DNA of 64,000 nucleotides, taken from contig OZ037766.1 of the NCBI GenBank assembly GCA_964035545.1, positions 3,697,722 to 3,761,721 on the forward strand, in the 5' to 3' direction. The DNA is from Bugula neritina. Its lineage: Eukaryota > Bryozoa > Gymnolaemata > Cheilostomatida > Bugulidae. The position numbers and the translations under genes are program-made. The notes beneath the pieces are model-generated. The model was given only the letters and a program-made list of their open reading frames with translations, was not told where the DNA came from and did not search any database. Below, in pieces: positions 14,259 to 33,621 of this stretch; position 1 is the first letter of the stretch; each line of letters starts with the position of its first letter.

Positions 14259-17200
14259 AAATATGGTGCAATGTTAGATTATTACTGCAGCAAAATATGC
14301 TAAACTAAATATGTCTAAGTAATAGATAGAAAACAGCAGCTTTTAGCTTGATTTTGAAACTAGAATTCTGAATGTATTATTGCTAGAAGGTCATCGCCAG
14401 ATCAGCTTCCTAAATTTTATAATAACCAGTTTATATAGAATTTATTTGCCAAAACAACTTTGAAACATCTGTGAAAGAACTGAAGGCATAGATAAAGCAA
14501 GATTTTTTGTAAAAGCTGTCATATGGGTAATTTACTTGTGTACTATTAGCAATCCGACTTCGTGCAAACTTTTGCATTCTAAAAAGTGAGCCCATTAGTA
14601 GCTGTCGTAACAATAAAGTAGTGAAACATCTGGCATTGTCAGGGTACAGTATTGTACTCAATAAGCGGTATACATTTTTAATGTTAGTTTAACTATTTTA
14701 TAGCTGAAAAATATCTGACATATTTCAGTTATTCAACTTTTTGGACAAATGTAAAAGACAAGCTTCTGAGTGAAAACTTTTTCATGTAGAGCAATTTTGG
14801 TCTTTATTTCTTATTCATCTTTTAACGATGTTGTAATAATTGATTGGGGTATATTTGCATTCTCAGTTTGACTTGGTGTGTGGAAGATCTTGGATTCCAA
14901 CTTATATAAACGTATTCTACATGCTTATAAGACTTCCAGCTGGTCTCGTACTTGGACAGTTTATAGACAGGTGAGAGTGAAATATTTTACATGATGAGTG
15001 TGATGACAAATAGAATATTTGGAGCAGTGTTTGAAGTAATATAGTTTAAAAGGATATTGCGTTTTGTTCTAAATTAAAATTTGGCAGCAATATTTAAAAA
15101 TTTTTTGTTAGTTTGTAAGTGTGGATGTGTCCAAATTACATCTTAAAATTGAGTCAAATTTACAAATTGATAAAACTAGGTCAGCTGATTCACAACTCTG
15201 AGAAAATTAGGTCTGTATTGGTTTTATAGGTTAGGAAGAAAGAAGGCAGTCCTGATTGGTCTGTTTCTACAAGGCGCCATTGGATTAGCATCTGCCTATT
15301 CAGTGAATGTAGAAATGTATACAGTATTCAGAACTCTATCAGCCATACCTGTCATTGCAATATGGGACAGTCTTGCAACACTTTGTAAGCATATTCTAGT
15401 AATTTGATATTATAAAGTTTAAAAGTATGTTGTAACTATGCACAATTGGGATAATACAATTATAATATGTTAATGGCTTTAATATTAACTATCATTTAGA
15501 AAATATAAAAATTTCATTTCAAGTAATTCTTTTGAGTTTCGCAGACTATTTTTACGATTTAAAAGCATAATTATAGTTACATGAAGCATTACTGGTAAAA
15601 GTGTTATTTATATGCAATACCATATTATTATGTTTCTTTGCTGTAGTAAGTGAGGTGACAACTCCACATAAAAGACCACATATTCTAATGGGAATGATAT
15701 TTGCATGGGGCACTGGAATAGTGGCTTTATCCCCTTTTGGCTATTTGATAAGAGACTGGAGAACTCTGCAAATGGCTATTAGTGTGCCCTCCTTCATATT
15801 CCTTATTGCTGGATATTGGTGAGTCATATTGATAAGCTAGCTGTTTCAATGAGTCATATTGGTGAGCTAGTTGTTTCAATGAGTCATATTGGTGAGCTAG
15901 TTGTTTTGATGAGTCATATTAGTGAGCTAGTTGTTTCAATGAGTCATATTGGTGAGCTAGTTGTTTCAAATGAGTCATATTGGTGAGCTAATTGTTTCAA
16001 TGAGTCATATTGGTGAGCTAGTTGTTTTGATGAGTCATATTAGTGAGCGAGTCGTTTCAATGAGTCATATTGGTGAGCTAGTTGTTTCAATGAGTCATAT
16101 TGGTGAGCTAGTTGTTTTGATGAGTCATATTAGTGAGCTAGTTGTTTCAATGAGTCATATTGGTGAGCTAGTTGTTTCAAATGAGTCATATTGGTGAGCT
16201 AGTTGTTTCAATGAGTCATATTGGTGAGCTAGTTGTTTCAATGAGTCATATTGGTGAGCTAGTTGTTTCAATGAGTCATATTGGTGAGCTAGTTGTTTCA
16301 ATGAGTCATATTGGTGAGCTAGTTGTTTCAATGAGTCATATTGGTGAGCTAGTTGTTTCAATGAGTCATATTGGTGAGCTAGTTGTTTCAATGAGTCATA
16401 TTGATGAGCTACCCGAACAGGACAAAGCGGAGATAGGTGAGAATATTGGTGAGTTAGTTGTTTTGATGAGTTGTTTGCTGATCATGGATGTTGTTTTATG
16501 AGTTACAAGCTAGGCTTAGGTTCTGCATAGCTCTTTCTATTTACAGGATGTATGATGAATCCCCACACTGGCTCTACAGTCAGGGAAAATATAAGGAAGC
16601 TCAACTGGTTGTGGATAAAATTGCCAGATGGAATAGAATTCCTTCTTTCCAAATGAGTGCTGCAGATCCAGCAGCTGATGGTCACAAATCAGAAGAAACT
16701 CAAGATTCTGGAGAGAGCTCACTGAAGAACAGCTGTGGGAGAATTATCAAGTCTAAGACACTAATGGCCATACTAGCTGTATGCGCATTTAGCTGGTAAA
16801 TTTTTCAGTTAAGCTATATTGTATAAAGTTCCACTCACTCCAGTACTTGCATGCCATGCACCCTTTGGTTTAGGTGACTTGCTAAAATAGCTCAGTTGAT
16901 TTCACTTGACTTACTATGAAGTATGATTCAAGTTAGAGATTTTAAAAAATTAAAATAAGTCACTTTTAAAAACCAACTATAATTTTTTTTGTATAGCAAA
17001 ACTTCAAACTTTTACTGTATGTTTATTCAGATAATTGCAAGTTTACTACTTTGAAAATTTAGTAGCTAGTAGACTGCTGGTTTAAGTAAGCTTTTGCAGC
17101 AACTAAAATATCATTACTACCGATATATTATAATTTTATTTATATCTATCCCAACTAGGTTAGCCACCAATATGGGGTATACTGGGCTAGCCTTTGGTCT

Positions 17201-18712
17201 AGGCAGCTTGGCTGGGGATGTGTATCTCAACAACCTCATTAGCGGTGTGACAGAATTCTTCGCTTACTGCATTTGTTTTCTGGTCATCCCCGGTGGAAGA
17301 AAGTTAATCTTTGTTATTCTTATGATAGTCGGTGGACTTGGTTTAGTCAGTTCAGCTGTAGTGTTGGACTTCGCTAATCGTAAGTTTACCCAACAGTCTT
17401 ATTGAAATTATAAAATACATATTAAAATAAAATTAATAGAAAGTATTCTAAATGATTGTGCATGACTAAATGAATATAAAACATGTTGCAGGTATAGAAA
17501 CTTGCAAAAAAATGTACTTAGAAGTTTTGAGCTAATTTCCCTTGCTGTTGCATTCTGATAGACTCTATGTTTTAGCATTTCAATGAAAACATAATATAAT
17601 ATATCTGTAATATGCTTGTTTAAATTAATATTAAAATTAATCTTTTATATGTAGTGATTTACTCAGAAAATTCAATTCAAAATTTGGTTACAGTTGCTAT
17701 AAAGTAGTTTACACTTATTCAAAATGGCTTATAATAAGTAAAAATTAGTTCTTTTTATTCAACTGAATAAATCTCTTTGTTTTTAGACTTAACTTGGTTA
17801 GTTATTTTGACAACAATGATTGGCCGATTGAGTTTGGCTGCTGGTTGGCAGATACAGTATTTGTGGTGTTTGGAGTTGTTTCCCACTACTATTAGACTCA
17901 CTATGGTTCAGATATCAATGATGACTGGTCACATTGGCAGTGCCGTTGCACCAATCATAAATGACTTGGTAAGCAGGGTTTTTGTCAACACTAAATATAT
18001 TTTCACTGTTTTTGGTTCCTTTGTGAACTTTAATTTACTGTATAAGGTAAATGTTAGTTAAACATATAAGGTAAAAGCTAATTTGCTAATTTACCCTAAA
18101 TTAATTTCTCACAAAAGTTACATGTTTTCAGTTATGAATTTTTGAAATGTTGTAGCCCAAGCACATAACAAACCCAGCAATACGTAAGAACATGATTTCC
18201 CCCTCAGTCTACGGAGTGCTGCTTATAGTCTCTGGACTACTTGCTATATACTTACCTGAGACTAATAATAAAGCACTGCCAGTCAGTCTAGACGGTGAAA
18301 TGACAGATACTAACAAAGGGTTTGTTATTATCATCTCTACTTTATATGAACAGTGAGATGAAACTAACAAAAATTGCTATAATGCTTGTCTGATGTAATT
18401 ATTAGAAGAATAATAAAAGATATCGATTTAATGTTTGCAATAAAGTATTTTAGGTCATCACTAGAAAACATATAACTCTTTACATGCTGGTTCATGATAT
18501 ACCTACATTGGTTGGTATAAATGAAACATTCAAGAGTATCACTGCTATGCAGCTGTACATTTCTCCTCAAAATATTGTTTTGTGTCAAAAGTGATAATAC
18601 ATTTTTTATGTCTTTATTACAAGTTTACCTAATCTTCTATTTTGGCATAATTTTTTGTAGGGTTCGGAATAGTGGAGAGTCTGCAGAGAAAATCAGCTTT
18701 TCTGCCATGTGA
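10336..18712 (+). CDS. SLC22-type organic ion transporter, copy A
   Basis: Ten exons give 540 residues: 10336-10496, 13924-14086, 14867-14970, 15230-15384, 15647-15818, 16547-16795, 17159-17379, 17787-17968, 18156-18319, 18661-18712. All phases agree with GT-AG introns. Family signs: first membrane segment after MADTEHRTVNDALL; a large extracellular loop with paired Cys and sequons NST, NTT, NSS, NST; DLVC; the major facilitator loop GQFIDRLGRKK; the cytosolic ESPHWLYSQGKYKEA (usually ESPRWL); ELFPTTIR; and the late YLPETNNKA. SLC22 proteins are plasma-membrane uniporters or antiporters for organic cations, anions or carnitine; the substrate here cannot be told. The C-tail is short (ESAEKISFSAM), and AATAAA lies about ten bases after the stop at 18722. 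The first intron (3.4 kb) holds two fold-back repeats and the second an AT array; intron 5 is mostly minisatellite. Confidence 0.92.
10596..10691. repeat. Inverted repeat with 33-base arms
   Basis: Arms 10596-10628 and 10659-10691 (outer sequence ttggctggctagttaaatta) pair with about two mismatches around a 30-base loop, in intron 1 of SLC22 copy A. It may be a small MITE or a hairpin locus; no other copy was noticed. Confidence 0.75.
11111..11255. mobile_element. Fold-back MITE-like element, copy 1
   Basis: Imperfect palindrome. ctataagcagc and gtgactgagtgcaatagttt on the left answer tgcactcagtcagg and gagctgcttag on the right. It shares the outer ataagcagc box and the inner tgactgagtgcagtagtttg box with copies at 49261-49425, 54662-54810 and 54916-55066. 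No coding capacity. Located in intron 1 of SLC22 copy A. Confidence 0.7.
14194..14254. repeat. (AT)n microsatellite
   Basis: Pure AT dinucleotides over about 60 bases in intron 2 of SLC22 copy A. Confidence 0.95.
15819..16420. repeat. 30-bp minisatellite starting at an SLC22 5' splice site
   Basis: About 20 tandem units of 30-31 bp (gagtcatattggtgagctag, then ttgtttcaat) begin at the first intron base after exon 5 of SLC22 copy A. The exon ends ATATTG and the intron starts GTGAGT; nearly every unit repeats catattggtgag, a copy of the junction. Degenerate units continue to about 16475. A mutant form (ttttgatgagtcatattagt) recurs at intervals, suggesting block duplication. Frames of MSHIGELVVS on the plus strand and of KQLAHQYDSL on the minus strand are artefacts. 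Confidence 0.95.
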
Positions 18713-20266
18713 TGGATTCATAATAAAATATTAGTATAGGTCATACCATGTAATAAATTCATTATATAACTTTTCTGCTGTGTGACAAATCCATAAAAAT
18801 GAATTTTTTTGCTACATGAAATATTTATAATATAAGTTTTCTACTATTTGTCAGAATTACAATATAACTTGCCTTCAAAAGAAAATAAATTGAAGTATAT
18901 GTCAAAAGTTTTCCCAAATTACCATTTTGAAAAATTTTTCTAAATAAACATTGCATTTAATGCTTAAGCATAATGGAGATTGGTTGGTCAAAAAATTTTT
19001 CAATAGCGCATAATTTTACCAATATCCATATTGCTGATTCAAATTTACTTCATTGATGTCAAGTTATAATATATTAACAAAATATATCTTGTAGTTTTTA
19101 GTTTGAACATTTTTTTCTTCTACAAAAATTAAATATTTGTGCTACTATGCCGTGCCGTATAACGAATAAATACTAGAGTTGCAGATTTTATTCAATACAC
19201 ATGTACGATGATGTTTTACTTTTCTGAGCCAAATAAGATTATATATTCACTATAGAACTTGTTTCTAAATCATGATGATTGCAATGCAATATTGCTCAAT
19301 ATTAGTAAACTGTATGCAAAATTTTTAAAACTCATAAGAGCAAAAGTATGTTGGTTAAGACTTTATGCATACAAGTCAGTAGCTTTATGTTACTGCAATA
19401 ACATGCTGCTGTCAACTTTCTTTAAAAAAAAATTAGACTAGCACAAACTAAAAACATTCACAAAAGAAGAGTAAAACACGAGTAAGAATTTAGGTGGTGC
19501 AAATTTCCTTTTTAGATGAACTAGACTAGTAATTTACTATAAGCTTTTGTAAGTCACAGCTTCATACATAAACCCCTCACTTAAGCTAACAAAACACTAT
19601 AATTACCTTGGGAGTTAAATAAGAGTTATGACAAAGCAAGCTTCTCTTGAAATCATAAGCTATATTTAATCGGAAAGTCACTTAATTCAAAAACTGTTTC
19701 ACGCAGTTTGCACTATCTAGGCACAGACTAAGATATAAATAGTAGGCTTTAATGTATATTTAAATTAATGGTACTATACAATCAGTTAGATAATTACAAG
19801 ATACCACCTTGATTATATATTTCTTATCAGAAGTCTACACTAGTGTGGGAGGAAACTTGTTTGTCTGGTTTATTATTAACGTCTTCTATCTTTTCTACAC
19901 CATTTGACCACCCGATTACTCTTGATACTGCGTAGCTACTTCAGTTTAGGTAACAATTATTAGCATAAGTTTTATGTTTGAAAAGATGCGTTTAAAGTTA
20001 AAAAGGTACGCATGCGTGTCTATAAGTTAGAAGTTCCGTTAAGGTTTGAGTTTGCCAAAGTATTGTAGCAAAGACTATAAAACAGTTAGCCCTGGACTAA
20101 TTTTGCAAGGATAGGAGAATAATATATACAGACTATAATTACCATTACATAATAAGTTTAGTTTATGAAGTTTGTATATGGTTGGGAGTGGTTAAAGTGA
20201 GTATATAAATAGATAGGATAGAAAATGTGCTTCATTTCCATTCAGCAACACATCAAATACACAAAT
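18713..20266. other. Intergenic region between the two SLC22 copies
   Basis: The 3' flank of copy A (AATAAA at 18722) and the 5' flank of copy B. AT-rich, with only a short frame at 19259-19441 that has no recognisable motif. The tandem genes are about 1.55 kb apart from stop to start. No RNA gene or mobile element recognised. Confidence 0.5.
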
Positions 20267-28650
<8,384 letters not shown>

Positions 28651-30577
28651 CAGTACCAAGTAACTAGAAGTATTACAATCAGCATGCAAAGACATTTGTA
28701 GTCAAACTTGACAACATAAACAATTCTACAAATATTCCTATATAATAATTACGCCTTTTAATTGCTACTAAAAACGTTGAGTTCAGTAAATGTTCTGAAG
28801 GTGAAGAAACATAATTTTTAAGGAATTATGTTGTATAAATACAAATGCGCAATGTGTGTATGAGTCTGTATTTAATTATTTTTCATTTTTATTGAGCAAA
28901 TATTTAGGAATAAAATTTCAGCTGTCCTATTTAGTTAAAATATACATAACACTATTATACAATATTACTGTACAATATCAAATACTTTACTAGGTATTAT
29001 GTGATACTAAGCAAGTTGTGAGCATATATGCAACTCCTTTTGTAGTATTACACATGCTATAATTTTATTATATCAAGTATTGCTAATGGGTTGAAGTTAA
29101 TGAAATTTGAGGTTTATTATACCAACACTGGTATTATATAAACTTATTGTTTGTGTAAGCAGGTCTATTAACAGAAAGTTAAATAAATAAAATATGTTAT
29201 GGTGTAACTGTGAATAACACTGTACCATATAATTTTGTACAAGAGCTGCATGTAAATTCTTGCTATGCTTGGTTTGGCAACTGTCAACCTTCGGTCTATC
29301 TTAAATAAAGCCTGGGAAGACAGATTTATTAATAAAAATCCCTTTCCAATGTCCTTAGCTTGTAATTGAGAGTTGTGCTCCCTTGGCAGGTACATACCTT
29401 AATCAAGCTTCTAATAACTGGAGTGGCGATAGTCAATAGACTAAGCGATTAATGGGATTTATATCCTAGCTGTTACTGCAGTACATACCAATAAACAAAT
29501 TATTGTAAGAAAATCTTTTAAGCTCACTTTTTCAAAATTCACCATGATGAAAGACTATTTAACATTTCTTTTGAAACACTAATAATATGTTTACTACTAT
29601 CAAAACTAATATTTCTTTCTTGAACGAACAAATAATTATATAGCTTAATTTGAGTTTTTTGTACCAGTCAAACTTTATGTTTTTATGGGACTGCTCTTTA
29701 TAATAAGGTAAAAGTGTGCATACTTGTTAAGAGGGCATAACTCTAATTTATATAATGAATCATGGAGACATTGGGAAGTGGTCTATTACTGATTCAGGAT
29801 CGCGTCATTCAAATAGACGATTTTCTACTTGCATTGGGCCATACATGTCAGGAGAATCCTTTGACTCTTACTCCATGAAGTGCTAAGATTTAGAGACAAG
29901 CTAGCTAGCAGACCATATAGCTCAAATTCAACAGTGTCATCTTCAGCACCTTTAAAACTTTAGCATTGCACCTGTTGCCTGGAATATCCTCTCTGAAGGC
30001 CGCCAAGCTGAAGATCCAAACTAAATGTTGGTCATTGCCATGTTGCTACTGCAAAGTTAGAAAAGATATGACAAATGGTGATTATAGAAAATTTTAGCAT
30101 TGTCACATGTGTAACAGATAAATGAAATCCTGCTTATACCTGTAAGCTATAAGCTATAAGCTATAACGTATATAATATTATTATTATTATTGATTGATAT
30201 ATTACATGTAATTACAGACATGAAAACATGTTGCAATATCACGATAAATGATATTTTTAAAGTACTGTATAATACCAGCAAATTCAGACTGATCAATTGG
30301 TTAATAAATACATATACTTTTCTCACATCTAGATAAGTCTTCTCTGCATCAGTTTATTTTCAGTGTCACTGTCTTCATTCATTTGCCATTAATAAATAAT
30401 CATTATTATATAATCTATAATACTAAGTCAACAACTTAAATATACAGACGCTAAAACAGCTGCAGCTGTTAATGTGCTATAGATCCTTGTCAACAGAGTT
30501 TGTATTTTGTAGTCGTATAAACGTATATTATATTTCTGAATATATATATTATATTTCTGAATATATACATTATATTT

Positions 30578-30581
<4 letters not shown>

Positions 30582-30641
<60 letters not shown>
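30582..30641. repeat. (TA)n microsatellite
   Basis: TA dinucleotides, preceded by three short copies of tatatttctgaatatata from about 30525. Confidence 0.95.
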
Positions 30642-30644
<3 letters not shown>

Positions 30645-32099
30645 TAGACTGAATATATATATGAGAAATATACAGCACCTATAGGGCTAGCATTATATGA
30701 ATATTTCAATGAAGATTTTTCCCATTTGTCAAAATATTAATTGTTATTTGCTGTACATGCTGAGTTGGTTTGCAAATTTAAAGCTCATGTTTTACATTAC
30801 GTCTCTAAATACCTTATATCCAAGGTTAACAATTTGTACCAATGATGTATCATGCAGGATTATGACTATTTTTAACAACTGGCTACTTATAATGTGGATC
30901 GTGAAGAAAGTTTACTAGTATTAACTAATATATAGATCAAAAATAAAAAACGTATAAAATAAGTAATTTTGTTGTAAATTTGTGCTTCATTTGTATTATT
31001 AGTAGGGTTATTTAGGCAATGCTACTACGCCAAGTTCACGGTAATTATAGCTTTATTTAATCACTAAACACGATAAGTAAAACTGTACAACATTATAAAA
31101 ACACCTAAATAATCAAAAGTAGCATAACCACAACTAGACACTAGTGATTCTAAACTCTACCTGCCGGCTATTCAAGCACCCTAGCTGCCAGCTCAAGTTG
31201 TTAGGCTCTGCCTACTCGTTAATTGCTAATAGTGCCCACCCCATCCCAGTACACGACACTGGCTTCGCTGATTAGCTATCACAGCTGGCACCATCACGAT
31301 AGTTGATGAGTTGTCCTTTCTTCACATACGGAGTTATCTTTTCGATATGAATAATACAAAATCTCTGCACTATATAATATTATTTTGTTAACATAGCTAT
31401 AGTAAATGATTAGGATTGCATTCTTGATTTAATCAACAAGCCAAACTAATGTAACATAATTGGAGAAAAACCTAAGAAGTTGGGTGTGCAGTGTACATAA
31501 AGTATATACTTATATTAGGCATTATAAAGCGTAAAAAATTAATGCATTAAGCTACAAAACGGATTACTTTTCATGACACAAACTCAAGTTTGTTACTGCA
31601 GTATGCTAATTCAAACCTTTACACATTCACTCCTTTCACTACATATATTATGGTTTCTGCTTGATTCCAAGTTTTACTAAGCTTTTTCAATCTATCTTCA
31701 ATTTCTGGCTGCACTATATTGCACAGTGATGTGTTATTAGTACTGGTATAACTGATGGTTTTGCATTTTTATTTTAACAATTGTTTTACTGTCGTTATCA
31801 AATATGGAGTTGTTGCCTATTACGAGATAGAGTAACGGCAGTTTCGGAGTGGGAAGCTATCATCAAATAGATTGGCCGACAGTTTTAGTAGACAACTCTT
31901 ACAATCTTCAGCTCTCTTACTACGCTTCCAGTTTTTCGTACCTTCCAATTCTAAGGAAATGTGTGTAAAATAGTCATAATCATAATGATAATAATAATCA
32001 TAATGATGTTAGTCTTACTATTACTATTAGGTTTCAACAATTAACACTGTTACCAATAGATTATTCCATGAAAATATTTTACCAAGTTAACAATTGTCT

Positions 32100-33010
32100 T
32101 TTACTTTTAGCGTATCGCTTAGAGTTAGACTTAGTCAGTTACTCATACTGAGTCTGATACAGTCATTGAGTGAGTCATACAGTCAATCAATAAGTCATGT
32201 CATTGTCATACTCAGTCTCATAGTCATACTGATACTCATAGTGATATTCATAGTCATACTGATACTCATAGTGTTACTTGGAGTTAATGTGTTAGTGTTA
32301 CTGTTACTGTTAGACTTGGACTTACTCTTACTCTTAGGCTAAACTTAGAGGTGATTTTTCTTTCATACTTAATCTTATTCAATTTCATGTTGTTACTCAT
32401 ACTGACACTCATACTCATAGAGATAGACCATAGTCAAAGTGATAGTGATGCTGTTTGTTTCAAACTTTTCTGTAAGTGTTCGTGCGAGTGTGTCGAAAAA
32501 GATTTAATTAAAATTGAATAGTTGATTTTTTTAGTAAAACTAAAAGTGTAACACTTACACTAAGTTTAACCAGTAACCGTAACACTTAGACTAAACCATA
32601 AAAGTTAGATGGCGTAACACCAACTCACCCTCAGTATGAGTATCAATAACACTATCAGTATTACTATGACTCATAATATTAGTATTACTATTGCTAATTA
32701 GTAATTAGTATTACTCTATTAGTATGACTATTAGTGTTACTATTATAATATTAGTATGAGTATCAGCATGACTATCAGTATCAGATTCAGACTTGGTGAG
32801 TATCACTATTACTATTAGTATTAGTATGAGAATGAGTATCACTGACAATGTCATTATGATTATGATAGTTATAGCCAGACTATGATTTTCAGTATGCCTA
32901 TGACCATATGACTATGAGTATAAGTATTATGTATCACTATCAATGTGAATATCACTATGAGTTTGTAATAACTACTATGAGTACTGTGACTATGATTCTG
33001 GTAAAAAGCA
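32100..33010. repeat. Cryptically simple ACT/AGT/ATN sequence
   Basis: Scrambled short motifs such as tcatagtcatactgatact and agtattactattagt fill the stretch with triplet periodicity but no fixed unit. It behaves like a decayed trinucleotide-type satellite. A block of the same composition lies at 53080-54440. The frame at 32094-32342 is a product of this composition. Confidence 0.7.
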
Positions 33011-33621
33011 CCAAATTCAACATGATCATAATCAAAATAAAATAACAAACCATTGCTTTCAGTAGTAATAAATTATTTAATTCCAATGTTTACATTATGA
33101 TTAGCAGTAGCAATCACACTGAATCAGATTTATTATTTAATATTTTGATTATCATACTCATCATCATACTGATACCAAATAATAAGTTTAGCTATTATTA
33201 TTAGTATTAATAATAATAGCCATAATTAATATTTTTATAGATACTTGTAAACTTATTTTACATCAAATAAAATTAAAATGAGTTATACTCTAATATTGAA
33301 AAGTTTGGTAATGTAAAAAAAGCTATAAATCAATGAGTCTGCATGTTAATTGTTTAATGCTCGCCCTATTTAGTGTACATATGTTAATGTCAATATGAAG
33401 CATATGTTTTTTTCCTAAAGTTTTGTTATTATCAAACATTCTAATGGTTTATTAATGTGCTTGAAAACAGCTTTGCTTGATATATTGGAATATATCATTT
33501 AATTGATCTGCTTATAATTTTAAAAATGATTTAATGAAAAAATTTTAAAACTGGCATGCGTAGAATGTATTCTTGTCCAATATTTGTTATAAATGATATT
33601 CTGATTTTATTTTTAGATATT

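Larger units (their letters stand above)
28651..33621. other. Intergenic region between SLC22 copy B and SS18
   Basis: No gene recognised. It holds a TA array at 30582-30641, a slightly GC-richer patch around 31140-31330 with no frame, and a cryptically simple block at 32100-33010. An upstream SS18 exon should lie here or further left because the first coding exon is preceded by a 3' splice site (tttttag at 33610-33616), but it was not identified. Confidence 0.5.

Noticed and set aside
15961-16501. MSHIGELVVS and KQLAHQYDSL repeat frames
   Set aside because: Products of the 30-bp minisatellite within SLC22 intron 5.
20225-20266. Upstream ATG for SLC22 copy B (MCFISIQQHIKYTN)
   Set aside because: Copy A starts at MADTEHRTVN and has no counterpart of the extra residues; the downstream ATG is preferred.
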